A stretch of 64,000 bases of DNA from CAXBCP01 sp047638395 (GTDB lineage Bacteria > Pseudomonadota > Alphaproteobacteria > MPNO01 > UBA830): positions 124,001-188,000 of the forward strand of contig JBLIMV010000004.1 of assembly GCA_047638395.1 (NCBI GenBank), given 5' to 3'. Shown here piece by piece: positions 42,737-51,042 of this stretch. The notes beneath the pieces were generated by a model. The model searched no databases and was not told where the DNA came from. It saw only the letters and a list, made by a program, of their open reading frames with translations. The number at the start of each line of letters is the position of its first letter. The stretch's first letter is position 1. A program made the translations under genes and the position numbers.

Positions 42737-43813
42737 ATGTCCGACACAGCCCCAGTGGCACCCCGGCGGTTTTCCGCGGGCGAGCTTCGCGATTTTATCG
42801 CCCGCGCACTGGCGCGCCTCGGCCTGCCGGAGACGGATGCTGCCGATTGCGCGCGCCTGATGGTGGATTCTGATCTTGCCGGGTTCGACACACACGGCAT
42901 TTTCCGCCTGTCGCAATACGTCAAACGCATCCGTGCCGGTGGCATCAACGTCACGCCCACGATCACCACCGTGACGGAGGCACCCGCCACCGCCGTGGTC
43001 GACGGCGATAACGCCATGGGGCACCTGGTGGTGCAATACGCCATGCGGCTCGCCATAGACAAGGCGCTGGAAACCGGCTGTGCCTGGGTCGGCGCGCGCG
43101 GATCCAACCATGCCGGTGCCGCGGCGACCTATGTATCGATGGCCGCCGAGAAAAACCTGATCGCGCTCTACGGCACCAATGGCAGCGCCAATCACATGGC
43201 GCCCTGGGGCAGTGCCGATCTGCTGCTCGGCACCAACCCGATTGCCGCAGCGATCCCGGCGGCAGAGGGATCGCCCGTGGTGATGGATATCGCGACCACG
43301 GTGTCGTCGTTCGGCAAGGTGCGGACCGCCGCCCAGCGCGGCGAGGACCTGCCGGCCGACTGGATGATCGACCGCGACGGCAAGCCGATCACCGATTCAT
43401 CGCGCATCAAGGAAGGCATCCTGAACCCCATCGGCGGTCATAAGGGCTATGCCCTGTCGCTGGTCGTCGGCCTGCTGGCGGCCACGCTGTCGGGCGCACA
43501 GATGGGGGTCGATGTCGAAGGCATGGGCGATGCCGAATACCAGAAGACGCCGGTGAATAACGGCCATTTCATGATCGTGGTCGACCCGGCGCGGTTCGGC
43601 GATGTGCTGGATTTCGGCCAGCGGGTCGATGCGGTCTCGGAGACCATGCGCAACGCCACACCGATGGCCGGTGTAGAGGACGTCCGCGTGCCGGGCGATG
43701 GCCGCGCGGCCCATATCGAAGATTACACGGCGAACGGCGTGCCCCTGCATGGCGCGCTGATCGGCAACCTGAACACGCTTGCCGACGAGCTCGGCATAGC
43801 CTCATTAACGTAA
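42737..43813 (+). CDS. Malate/L-lactate dehydrogenase (Ldh2/YlbC family)
   Basis: The protein has 358 residues from the ATG at 42737, preceded by GGGGGAGG; an in-frame GTG-type extension from 42680 is unsupported. It belongs to the NAD(P)-dependent 2-hydroxyacid dehydrogenase family unrelated to classical LDH, which includes malate, sulfolactate, ureidoglycolate and delta1-piperideine-2-carboxylate enzymes. Family motifs include DTHGIFRLSQYVKRI near residue 54 with the catalytic His, GSNHAGAAATYVSMA near 120 and GGHKGYALSLVVGLL near 235. A perfect hairpin (43824-43893) and an amidohydrolase gene follow. The exact hydroxyacid cannot be assigned. Confidence 0.9.
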   Translation: MSDTAPVAPRRFSAGELRDFIARALARLGLPETDAADCARLMVDSDLAGFDTHGIFRLSQYVKRIRAGGINVTPTITTVTEAPATAVVDGDNAMGHLVVQYAMRLAIDKALETGCAWVGARGSNHAGAAATYVSMAAEKNLIALYGTNGSANHMAPWGSADLLLGTNPIAAAIPAAEGSPVVMDIATTVSSFGKVRTAAQRGEDLPADWMIDRDGKPITDSSRIKEGILNPIGGHKGYALSLVVGLLAATLSGAQMGVDVEGMGDAEYQKTPVNNGHFMIVVDPARFGDVLDFGQRVDAVSETMRNATPMAGVEDVRVPGDGRAAHIEDYTANGVPLHGALIGNLNTLADELGIASLT

Positions 43814-43823
43814 ACTAACGGCT

Positions 43824-43893
43824 CCAGCCCGCTCCCCCTCCCGGCCACCCATGGAATTATCCTTGTGGGTGGCCGGGAGGGGGAGCGGGCTGG
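43824..43893. repeat. Perfect 28-bp inverted repeat between two genes
   Basis: Arms 43824-43851 and 43866-43893 are perfect reverse complements, GC-rich, and enclose a 14-base AT-rich loop (43852-43865). No T-run follows, so it is not a standard terminator. It starts 10 bases after the dehydrogenase stop and ends 28 bases before the amidohydrolase ATG. It may be a mobile palindromic unit or a transcript-stabilising hairpin. Confidence 0.85.
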
Positions 43894-43921
43894 CGCAGAA
43901 ACATACAGAAGGAACAAAATT

Positions 43922-44989
43922 ATGGCCGGCGCACAGCCTTACGTCTTCACCTCCGCCCGCCCACAGCCGGGCAGCGCTCCGAAAAAGCCGGATGCGTTCA
44001 CCATCGACATTCACTGCCACGTGCATATCCCGGAAGCGGCGGAGCTTGCCCAGCCCTATTTCAAACCTGAAATGGAACCCGGCATCCTGTACGCCAACGA
44101 GATGACGCGCGACATCAACATGCAGCAGAATATCGACCGCACGCCGCATCTGACCACCGTCGACCACCGGCTGATCGACATGGACAAGATGGGCATCGAT
44201 CTGCAAACCATCATTCCGCCGCCCTTCCAGGCCTATTACTGGCTGCCCGACGACGTCGCGATGAAGGCATCCGAGATCGTCAATAATGGCCTCGCCGAGA
44301 TTGTCGACGACATGCCCGACCGGTTTGTCGCCTTCGGCAATATCCCGCTGCAGGATGTCGACATGGCGGTCGCCGAGCTGGAACGCGGCGTCAAAAAACT
44401 GGGGCTGAAGGGCTTCCAGATCCTGACCAATGTAAACGGCTCCGAGATTTCAGACCCGCGTCTGGAACCGTTCTGGGCCAAGGCGCAGGAACTGGACACG
44501 CTTATCTTCATCCACCCGAACGGCTTCACGTCGGCCGAGCGGTTCGAGGATCATTATTTCAACAACGTCATCGGCAACCCGCTGGAAACCACCGTTGCGG
44601 TTCACCGGCTGATTTTCGACGGCGTGATGGAACGCTATCCGAACCTGCGCATCCTGCTGGCCCATGGCGGCGGCTATCTGCCGGCCTATTCCGGGCGTAT
44701 TGATCATGTGTGGGGCGCGCGCGAAGACGGGCGGGCAAACCTGCCGAAGGCGCCGACGAGCTATCTGAAGAAAATGTGGCTCGACACCGTTGTGTTCACG
44801 CCGCACCAGCTCAAATACCTGATCGAGCAATACGGCACCGACAAGATCGTTATGGGCACCGACTATCCCTATGACATGGGCGATTATAACCCGGTCGAAC
44901 TGGTCGACCTGGTGGACACGCTGGACAGCACCGACAAGGCCGCAATCTGGGGCGGGAACGCCAAATCGCTGCTGAAGATGGAAGACTAG
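43922..44989 (+). CDS. Amidohydrolase-superfamily metalloenzyme (ACMSD-like decarboxylase)
   Basis: The protein has 355 residues from the ATG at 43922, preceded by AGAAGGAAC; a longer GTG reading would begin inside the hairpin. It has a TIM-barrel amidohydrolase (Amidohydro_2) fold. The metal-binding H31-x-H33 is in DIHCHVHIPE, a later histidine is in LLAHGGGYLP, and the barrel-end aspartate is in VMGTDYPYDMGDYNP. The closest recognisable group is aminocarboxymuconate-semialdehyde decarboxylase and related nonoxidative decarboxylases such as 2,6-dihydroxybenzoate decarboxylase. It sits downstream of the malate/lactate dehydrogenase-like gene and may share its transcript. Confidence 0.87.
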   Translation: MAGAQPYVFTSARPQPGSAPKKPDAFTIDIHCHVHIPEAAELAQPYFKPEMEPGILYANEMTRDINMQQNIDRTPHLTTVDHRLIDMDKMGIDLQTIIPPPFQAYYWLPDDVAMKASEIVNNGLAEIVDDMPDRFVAFGNIPLQDVDMAVAELERGVKKLGLKGFQILTNVNGSEISDPRLEPFWAKAQELDTLIFIHPNGFTSAERFEDHYFNNVIGNPLETTVAVHRLIFDGVMERYPNLRILLAHGGGYLPAYSGRIDHVWGAREDGRANLPKAPTSYLKKMWLDTVVFTPHQLKYLIEQYGTDKIVMGTDYPYDMGDYNPVELVDLVDTLDSTDKAAIWGGNAKSLLKMED

Positions 44990-45011
44990 GCTTTCAGGTC
45001 AAACGGCCCGA

Positions 45012-47240
45012 TCAGGCGGCCCGATCGGTCGCCTGATCTTCCTCTTCATCCACCACCGCTTTGGCTGACGAGCGACCGACGGCCTCGCCGCGCACGAGGT
45101 TCTCGAAGGAATTGATCTCTTTCATGAACTTCTCGAACAGGGTCGACATCTCGTCGGTCTCACGGGACAGCGAATCTGCCGAGGTCGACATACTTTCCGC
45201 CGCCTCATTTGTCTGAGACGCAGCACTACTGACCGATTCCATATTGCCGGTCACATCCTTGGTAAGGGACGCCGCGCCGGTCGCACTTGTAGCGATCTCT
45301 TCAGTCGCCAGTTTTTGCTGATCTGCCGCTTCGACGATCGAACTGGTGCCCGTTGCGATCTGTTCGATCGTCCCGCCGATCTGACCAATGGATTCGACGG
45401 CCTCACCGGCGGCGGCCTGAATTGCCGCGACCTGTGATGAGATTTCCTCTGTCGCGCGGGCCGTCTGATCGGCCAGCGATTTGACTTCCGTCGCGACAAC
45501 CGCGAACCCCTTGCCGGCTTCTCCCGCCCGGGCGGCCTCGATCGTCGCGTTGAGGGCCAGCAGATTGGTCTGGCTGGCGATCTCGTTGATAAGCGAGACG
45601 ACCTCGCCGATTTTTTCAGCGGCTTCATCAAGCGTCGCCACACCTTCCTTGGCGCGGTTCGCTTCGTCGACAGCGGCAGCCGTGATTTTTCGGTTATCCT
45701 CGATGATCCGCACGATCTCCTGACCGGAGGCGGAAAGTTCCTCGGCAGCAGCGGCGACTGTCTCAACATTTGACGTCGCCTGATCCGCGGCTTTCGAAAC
45801 CGCACCGGACTGCTCGGATGTCTGTGTCGCGTTATCGCGAATGACGCTCGCCGAGCTATGGACGTCCCCGGCGGCCGCAGACAGCGTTGTCATGCCGGCT
45901 GAAATCCGATGCTCATAAGCACGGCAGATGAGCTTCATGTAGACAGCGCGCTCCGCCGCCTCCTCGCTGTCGACTGCCACTTCTGCCGCTCTCGCAACTT
46001 CAGCTTCTTTCACCGCCGCGATAGCGTCTTCCATTTCCTTGCGGGCGTTCTGTTCACGCACCTCAAGTTCACCCTGAAAACCGCGAATTTTTTCGCCGTT
46101 CTCCTTGAAGACCTGAACCGTTGCCGCCATTTCACCGAATTCGTCCCGCCGATCTCTATCGGGTACATCGACGTCACGCTCGTCGGACGCGAGGCGCTGC
46201 ATCACACCGGTAAGCCGGGAAACAGGTCCAACAATAGAGCCGATCACCTGCCACGAGATGTAGCCGGTCAGAAGGAGAATTGCGGCAAGGCTGGCGGCAT
46301 AAATATACAGCGCCTGCCAGGCATCGTTGTGAACCTTAACAGCGCCGGCCAGAAGCTCGTTGGCGGCAGTGTCTTCGACGCGTTTCATCAGGTCAATCTT
46401 CGCCGTAATCGTTGCGAACCATTTGCCTGCCTGAACACCCAGGGTTCCCGCGACGGGGCTTGCGAGAGCAATCTTGCGCAACTGGCCCACGGCCGTGGAT
46501 TCGGGTGAGGCGATCACCGTGTGATAGGCCTTGGTGGCTTCCGGACCGGCGCTGAGTTCGAATTGATGGAAATACGTGTTCTGCATGGCAATCAGACCGA
46601 CAAACCGCTGATAGATGCCGGGTGCGAATTTACCGGCACCGAACCCGCCTGCCCCCATCGCCCGCTCGATTCCGGCGCGCTCCTTGCCCTGAAGGAAAGC
46701 CGTATAGCTGTAGATGGATGCCAGAATACGGGCGTTATCGGTCAGGCTGTACATCTCTTCGGTAATGCTGAGCAGCCCGCCAATGGTGGACGTGTAATAT
46801 TTCGCCATCTGCGGAATAGTCGCCAAGATACCGTCGACCGAGCCACGCATCATGGACAGATTTTTAAGAGCCGCGCGCGATTTCTCAACACGGGCAGCAA
46901 TCGATGTTCCGAACGATGTGGCATCGAACGCATCGAGTGTCGCGATCAGGGCCGTCAATTTCTCGTCCGTCGCTTTACGTTGGCCGGGCAGTTTATCCGC
47001 GAAGTTCTTGCCCTTGCTGCCGATAAACCCGGCGGACATGCCGCGCTCTTTCTGCATTTCATGAACAAGCGCACTCGCCGTTTCGCCAACATCGATAAGC
47101 TCAACGATCTTTCCCGAGCTGTGAACGAGCGCTTGTTTGGTCAGGAGGCCCTGTGCCGCAAAAAACAGGACGGCAAATAGCGGAATCGCAATTACCAGGC
47201 GGATGCGCCAGCTAACGTTCAGGGAATCGAAATGTGCCAT
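45012..47240 (-). CDS. Methyl-accepting chemotaxis protein with NIT sensor domain
   Basis: The protein has 742 residues. TM1 is at about 13-31. A periplasmic helical region (about 40-300) begins with VHEMQKERGMSAGFIGSKG, typical of the nitrate/nitrite-sensing NIT domain. TM2 is near 310-332, followed by HAMP and a cytoplasmic signalling domain with the conserved tip IASQTNLLALNATIEAARAG. There is no obvious C-terminal CheR-binding pentapeptide (the chain ends ATDRAA). It probably reports nitrate/nitrite or a similar anion to the flagellar apparatus. It is divergent from the selenoprotein gene. No che genes are in the window. Confidence 0.93.
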   Translation of the reverse strand: MAHFDSLNVSWRIRLVIAIPLFAVLFFAAQGLLTKQALVHSSGKIVELIDVGETASALVHEMQKERGMSAGFIGSKGKNFADKLPGQRKATDEKLTALIATLDAFDATSFGTSIAARVEKSRAALKNLSMMRGSVDGILATIPQMAKYYTSTIGGLLSITEEMYSLTDNARILASIYSYTAFLQGKERAGIERAMGAGGFGAGKFAPGIYQRFVGLIAMQNTYFHQFELSAGPEATKAYHTVIASPESTAVGQLRKIALASPVAGTLGVQAGKWFATITAKIDLMKRVEDTAANELLAGAVKVHNDAWQALYIYAASLAAILLLTGYISWQVIGSIVGPVSRLTGVMQRLASDERDVDVPDRDRRDEFGEMAATVQVFKENGEKIRGFQGELEVREQNARKEMEDAIAAVKEAEVARAAEVAVDSEEAAERAVYMKLICRAYEHRISAGMTTLSAAAGDVHSSASVIRDNATQTSEQSGAVSKAADQATSNVETVAAAAEELSASGQEIVRIIEDNRKITAAAVDEANRAKEGVATLDEAAEKIGEVVSLINEIASQTNLLALNATIEAARAGEAGKGFAVVATEVKSLADQTARATEEISSQVAAIQAAAGEAVESIGQIGGTIEQIATGTSSIVEAADQQKLATEEIATSATGAASLTKDVTGNMESVSSAASQTNEAAESMSTSADSLSRETDEMSTLFEKFMKEINSFENLVRGEAVGRSSAKAVVDEEEDQATDRAA

Positions 47241-47360
47241 TGGGTAGACTCTTCATTTGCAAAATACTGTTCATTCGAACCTGCCACCCGCTCGAACAAG
47301 GTGTAAATCTCAGCCAAAACTCTTTAAAAAGTCTTCAAATTGAGGGAAAAGTAATACATT

Positions 47361-47374
47361 GGTATCTTGATACC
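47361..47374. promoter_or_regulatory. Perfect 6+2+6 dyad, possible operator
   Basis: GGTATC-TT-GATACC is a perfect inverted repeat in the 239-base divergent region between the chemoreceptor gene and the selenoprotein gene, about 105-120 bases from each start. A regulator could bind here to control either side. No matching regulator gene is nearby. Confidence 0.3.
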
Positions 47375-47479
47375 CCAAAAGCCAGTCCACACGATTTGTT
47401 GAATCGATTGCCCGCACCGGGCTTAGTAGATTTGTTAATACTGATTAGAATTGGTCGACGAGACAAAAAGGATCGAAGC

Positions 47480-48091
47480 GTGCGGAAACCGAACCACATC
47501 ATCAGCTCTGTACTTGTCGCCGGCATCCTGCTGGCGACGGGCCTGGTTTCCCCGCCCGTTCAGGCGGCGGCCGACACGTCAACGTACGACACGCTCAAAG
47601 CCGGGCCCGCCGTCGGCATGAAGATCCCGCACGACCTTAAAACCGTCGATCATCAGAACCAGCATCAGGATTTCAAATCCCTGGCCCATAGCAGGGGGCT
47701 GGTGATCCTGTTCTCGCGATCGCTGGACTGGTGACCTCACTGCAAGATCCAGGCGGTCGCCTGGAACCCCAAGATCAAGGAATTTCGCGCGCTCGGCTAT
47801 AACGTCGCCCTCGTCACGCATGACAAACCGGCAGCGCTGAAGCGTTTCGCAGATGCCCGGAATATCGGGTACACGCTGCTGTCCGACGCAAAGGCCGCCA
47901 TCATTCCCGCCTTCGGGATCGCCAACCCGCAGTTTCCGAAAGGCAGTTCGTGGTACGGCGTCGCCCTGCCAATCATCTTCGTCGTCGGCAAGGACGGCGT
48001 GATCCGCCACCGGTTTTCGATCCGGAACTATCAGGACCGGCCGGAGGCCGACACGATCCTCGACGTGCTGCGCAAAGACGCGAAGGGCTAA
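47480..48091 (+). CDS. Exported thioredoxin-fold (AhpC/TSA-like) selenoprotein, Sec85
   Basis: The reading frame from GTG 47480 (AAGGA just upstream) to TAA 48089-48091 encodes 203 residues if the TGA at 47732-47734 is read as selenocysteine, residue 85. Residues 1-31 form a signal peptide ending VQAAA. The active site then reads LDW-U85-P-H-C88, where Cys relatives have W-C-P-x-C. The remainder continues smoothly as a redoxin fold (GYNVALVTHD, IIFVVGKDGVIRHRF). A SECIS-like hairpin follows the TGA at 47748-47765, and selA, selB and tRNA-Sec are in the same window. The downstream half has no good start of its own. Likely role: a periplasmic thiol/selenol peroxidase or oxidoreductase. The alternative, a nonsense-mutated pseudogene, fits poorly. 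Confidence 0.9.
47748..47765 (+). promoter_or_regulatory. Bacterial SECIS element
   Basis: A 7-bp perfect stem (47748-47754 with 47759-47765) carries the tetraloop GGUC. Twenty bases separate the UGA from the loop, within the range usual for bacterial SECIS elements. The E. coli fdhF element has the same GGUC loop on a GCA/UGC stem, which SelB binds through its C-terminal winged helices. The E. coli bulged U in the stem is absent here. Confidence 0.85.
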
Positions 48092-48099
48092 CCTGAAAG

Positions 48100-50424
48100 T
48101 TAAGTCGCCGCGGGAATTCCCCGGCGCACGATATCGACAAGTGTTGCAGGTTTGACCGGATAGTCGGTCAGACGTGCCCCGAACGGTTCCAGCGCATTCT
48201 CCACCGCCGACACAATCGCTGCCGCCGCCGGAACGGTGCCGGTCTCGCCGACACCCTTTACGCCCAGTGGATTGAGCGGCGACGGCGAGTTCTCATAGAT
48301 CATGTCGATATGGGGTAACTCTGTCGCCGTCGGCATCAGATATTCGCCGAAATTGGTGGTCAACGGCTGGCCTTTGTCGTCATAGCCCATCCATTCATAC
48401 AGCGCATTGCCGATGCCGTGGACGACGCCGCCGGCGATCTGGCCGTCAACGATCATCGGGTTGATCAGGTTGCCGCAATCGCTGACGACGACGTAATTGC
48501 AAAACGATACCGCCCCCGTGCCGATATCGACCTCGACCTCGACCGCCTGAACGCCGTTGCTGTAGGTCAGTGCCGATGGTTTAAAACTGATATCGGCTTC
48601 GAGTCCCGGCTCCACGCCCTTGGGCATGGAATAGCCCGGTGCGCCGGCCGCCATCTCTGCGACCTGTTTCAGGGTCACCGACAGGTCTGCGCCTTTCACC
48701 CGCACTTTGCCATCGGCGAGTTCCAGGTCGTCTTCCGCCGCTTCGAGCAGGTGTGCCGCCAATTTGATAACCTTGCGCCGCACCTCCTGCGCCGACATAT
48801 GCACGGAAGATCCCGCCGTCACCGTCTGGCGGCTTGCAAACCCGCCGAGGCCGAGCGCGATGGTCCTCGTATCGCCGGAGATCACCTCTATTTCTTCAAT
48901 CGGCACGCCGAGCTGTTCCGACGTCACCTGCGACAGCATGGTTTTCAGCCCCTGCCCCATGGCCAGCGCGCCGGTGAACACCCGCACCTTGCCGGATCGC
49001 TCGATCCGGACCGCGCCCGATTCAAACGGTCCCCGCCCGGTCCCTTTCAGGCTGTTGGCAAGACCAATCCCGAGATAACGCCCTTCGGCGCGCGCCGCCG
49101 CCTGACGTGCCGCGAACCCGGCATAGTCGATGCGGTCCAGCGCGATCTGCTGACATTTCCGGAAATCGCCGCTATCGGCCTGTACCGGTGAGCCGGCGCG
49201 GGTTTTCAGCGGTGTCTCATAAGGCATCAGTTCGACCGGGATCAGATTCCGGTGGCGGATTTCCGCCCGGTCGATGCCCAGCCCCTGCGCGGCGCGATCC
49301 AGCAGGCGCTCCATCGTGTAATTGCCTTCGGGGTAACCGGCCCCCCGGACCGGCGCCGCGGCCACGGCGTTGGTCTCGACCACATGCACGTCGATATCGT
49401 AATTGGGCACGATGTAGGGCCCCGGCACGCCGGTCGACGCGTTATACGCCATGTTGATGCCCTGCGGCGTGTACGCACCCTGATCGCTGAGCATGGAGCC
49501 CCGCACGGCAAGGACTCGCCCGTCGCCATCGGTCGCGATCTCCATCGTCCAGTCCTGTTCGCGCTCCTGGATCGCCGCGACGAAATGTTCGCGCCGGTCC
49601 TCGATCCATTTCACCGGTGCGTCGAGCAGTTTTGACGCCAGCGCCACGGCGATCTCTTCGCTATAGGCGATATATTTCGACCCGAACCCGCCACCGACAT
49701 CCGGCGCGACGACGCGCAGGTGACCCTCGTCCATATCGAACAGCCGCACCATCGCCGACCGCACTTCGTGTGACATCTGGGTCGATGACCAGAGCGTGAT
49801 CGCATCATCCAGTGCATCGTAACGCGCCACCGCGCCCCGGCCCTCGATCGGATGCGCCGCACCCCGGTGCTGGATAAACCGTTCCTGGAAGACATGGGGT
49901 GCATCGGCAAAAACGGTATCCGTATCGCCATAGGACTGCTGGAACCGGGTGAGCACGTTGTCACTGGTACCCTGGTGGACCAGCGGCGCGTCGTCTGCAA
50001 AGGCCGCGGCACAGCCTGCGACGGACGGCAACGGCTCGTAATCCACCTCAACCAGCACCATGGCATCTTCGGCCTGATACCGCGTATCGGCAATAACAAG
50101 AGCGACCACCTCACCGACATGGCAGACTTCTTCGCCCGCAAGGAGCCAGGGGGTAACGTCCGGTCCGAAATCAGCAGTCGGGAACTGAAGCGGCAGGCGG
50201 CCCTCAACAATGTGGGGCAGGAAATCGGCCAGCGTGTAGATCGCCCGGATGCCCGGCGCCAACATCGCAGCGGACGTATCGATCGATTTTATTAATGCAT
50301 GCGGATGCGGACTGCGCAGGAAGGCTGCCTGCAACATCCCTGCAAGATGGATATCATCGACGAACGTGCCTTTGCCCCGCAGCAAGGCAGGGTCTTCGAT
50401 ACGTTTCAGACTTTCCCCAATCAC
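48100..50424 (-). CDS. Xanthine dehydrogenase-family molybdopterin-binding subunit
   Basis: The protein has 774 residues and is the large catalytic subunit of the xanthine dehydrogenase/CO dehydrogenase (CoxL) superfamily. Molybdenum-cofactor motifs include PDVGGGFGSK near 243, PVRGAGYPEGNYTME near 368 and the active-site glutamate in GVGETGTVPAAAAI near 735. The CODH-specific Cys-Ser-Phe-Arg loop is absent, so it is an aldehyde- or N-heterocycle-oxidising form rather than CO dehydrogenase. The usual FAD (medium) and 2Fe-2S (small) subunit genes are not adjacent, leaving an orphan large subunit. It is divergent from the HbpS-like gene and convergent with the selenoprotein gene 8 bases away. 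Confidence 0.92.
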   Translation of the reverse strand: MIGESLKRIEDPALLRGKGTFVDDIHLAGMLQAAFLRSPHPHALIKSIDTSAAMLAPGIRAIYTLADFLPHIVEGRLPLQFPTADFGPDVTPWLLAGEEVCHVGEVVALVIADTRYQAEDAMVLVEVDYEPLPSVAGCAAAFADDAPLVHQGTSDNVLTRFQQSYGDTDTVFADAPHVFQERFIQHRGAAHPIEGRGAVARYDALDDAITLWSSTQMSHEVRSAMVRLFDMDEGHLRVVAPDVGGGFGSKYIAYSEEIAVALASKLLDAPVKWIEDRREHFVAAIQEREQDWTMEIATDGDGRVLAVRGSMLSDQGAYTPQGINMAYNASTGVPGPYIVPNYDIDVHVVETNAVAAAPVRGAGYPEGNYTMERLLDRAAQGLGIDRAEIRHRNLIPVELMPYETPLKTRAGSPVQADSGDFRKCQQIALDRIDYAGFAARQAAARAEGRYLGIGLANSLKGTGRGPFESGAVRIERSGKVRVFTGALAMGQGLKTMLSQVTSEQLGVPIEEIEVISGDTRTIALGLGGFASRQTVTAGSSVHMSAQEVRRKVIKLAAHLLEAAEDDLELADGKVRVKGADLSVTLKQVAEMAAGAPGYSMPKGVEPGLEADISFKPSALTYSNGVQAVEVEVDIGTGAVSFCNYVVVSDCGNLINPMIVDGQIAGGVVHGIGNALYEWMGYDDKGQPLTTNFGEYLMPTATELPHIDMIYENSPSPLNPLGVKGVGETGTVPAAAAIVSAVENALEPFGARLTDYPVKPATLVDIVRRGIPAAT

Positions 50425-50517
50425 CGGCTTACCCCTGATCTGTTTCGTAAAAATCTAGCACAGCTGAGCCGTCTGCCCCATAACGGGTTATCACCGACGT
50501 AACGAAAGAAATCAAAA

Positions 50518-50985
50518 ATGAACATCATTTCGCTGAAACAGGCAGACATCATCATCGACGCCATATTCGAAAAAAGCCGGGAGCTGAATTTGCGCCCGAT
50601 GACCGCCGTCGTGGTCGAGCCGGGAAATGTGGTCAAAGCGTTCAAAAAGGAAGATCACGCCTCTGCCCTAAGGCTGGAAATGGCACTCGGAAAAACCTAT
50701 GCAGCGCTTGCGCTGGGCAGGTCTTCCAGCCTTGTTCAGGTCCGCGCCGAGGAACGCCCGTACTTCATGAAGTTTATCGATGACGCGTCGGAGAAACAGG
50801 TCTTTGCCGAAGGCGGTGGGCGCCTGATCCGAAACGAGGACGGCGACGTGATCGGTGCGGTTGGCGTTACCGGCGACCGCCAGGACGTTGACGAAGAGAT
50901 GGCCGCCCACGGCATTCACGCCGCCGGGCTGAAAACCGACGAAGACTGTGCCGAGTTGGGCCAGCTGGTACGGCTGGATAACTGA
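50518..50985 (+). CDS. GlcG/HbpS-family protein
   Basis: The protein has 155 residues. It belongs to the GlcG/HbpS family, whose members bind heme or small ligands and occur in catabolic operons. The alpha/beta sequence (AVVVEPGNVVKAFKKEDHASALRLEMALGKTYAALALG, then GGRLIRNEDGDVIGAVGVTG and a late DEEMAAHGIHAAG) is the typical pattern. It has no signal peptide, so it acts in the cytoplasm. It faces away from the molybdenum hydroxylase gene, with 93 bases between, and may be linked to its regulation or to cofactor handling; that link is inferred. Confidence 0.85.
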   Translation: MNIISLKQADIIIDAIFEKSRELNLRPMTAVVVEPGNVVKAFKKEDHASALRLEMALGKTYAALALGRSSSLVQVRAEERPYFMKFIDDASEKQVFAEGGGRLIRNEDGDVIGAVGVTGDRQDVDEEMAAHGIHAAGLKTDEDCAELGQLVRLDN

Positions 50986-50993
50986 CCGCCACG

Positions 50994-51022
50994 ACTGGAC
51001 CCCGGCACAAGGACGGGGTGAC
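50994..51022. repeat. Short degenerate palindrome between convergent genes
   Basis: The core pairs 50999-51004 with 51014-51019 (6 bp). The sequence resembles common proteobacterial intergenic repeats of the type TGGACCCCGG...CCGGGGTGACA. A second 6-bp hairpin follows at 51024-51041. Either could end transcription of the convergent HbpS-like and fahA genes. Confidence 0.35.
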
Positions 51023-51042
51023 AGTAAGTTTCTGGACTTACG

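Noticed and set aside
47732..47734. In-frame TGA taken as a nonsense mutation (pseudogene)
   Set aside because: The stop replaces the redox Cys exactly, a SECIS-like hairpin follows at the right distance, the rest of the frame is intact, and Sec machinery is present nearby.
47579..48010. Minus-strand reading frame of 143 codons over the selenoprotein gene
   Set aside because: It has no family resemblance and lies antisense to a frame that encodes a coherent thioredoxin fold.
48100..50424. Carbon monoxide dehydrogenase large subunit (coxL form I)
   Set aside because: The form I active-site Cys-Ser-Phe-Arg loop is absent; the aligned region reads PVRGAGYPEG.
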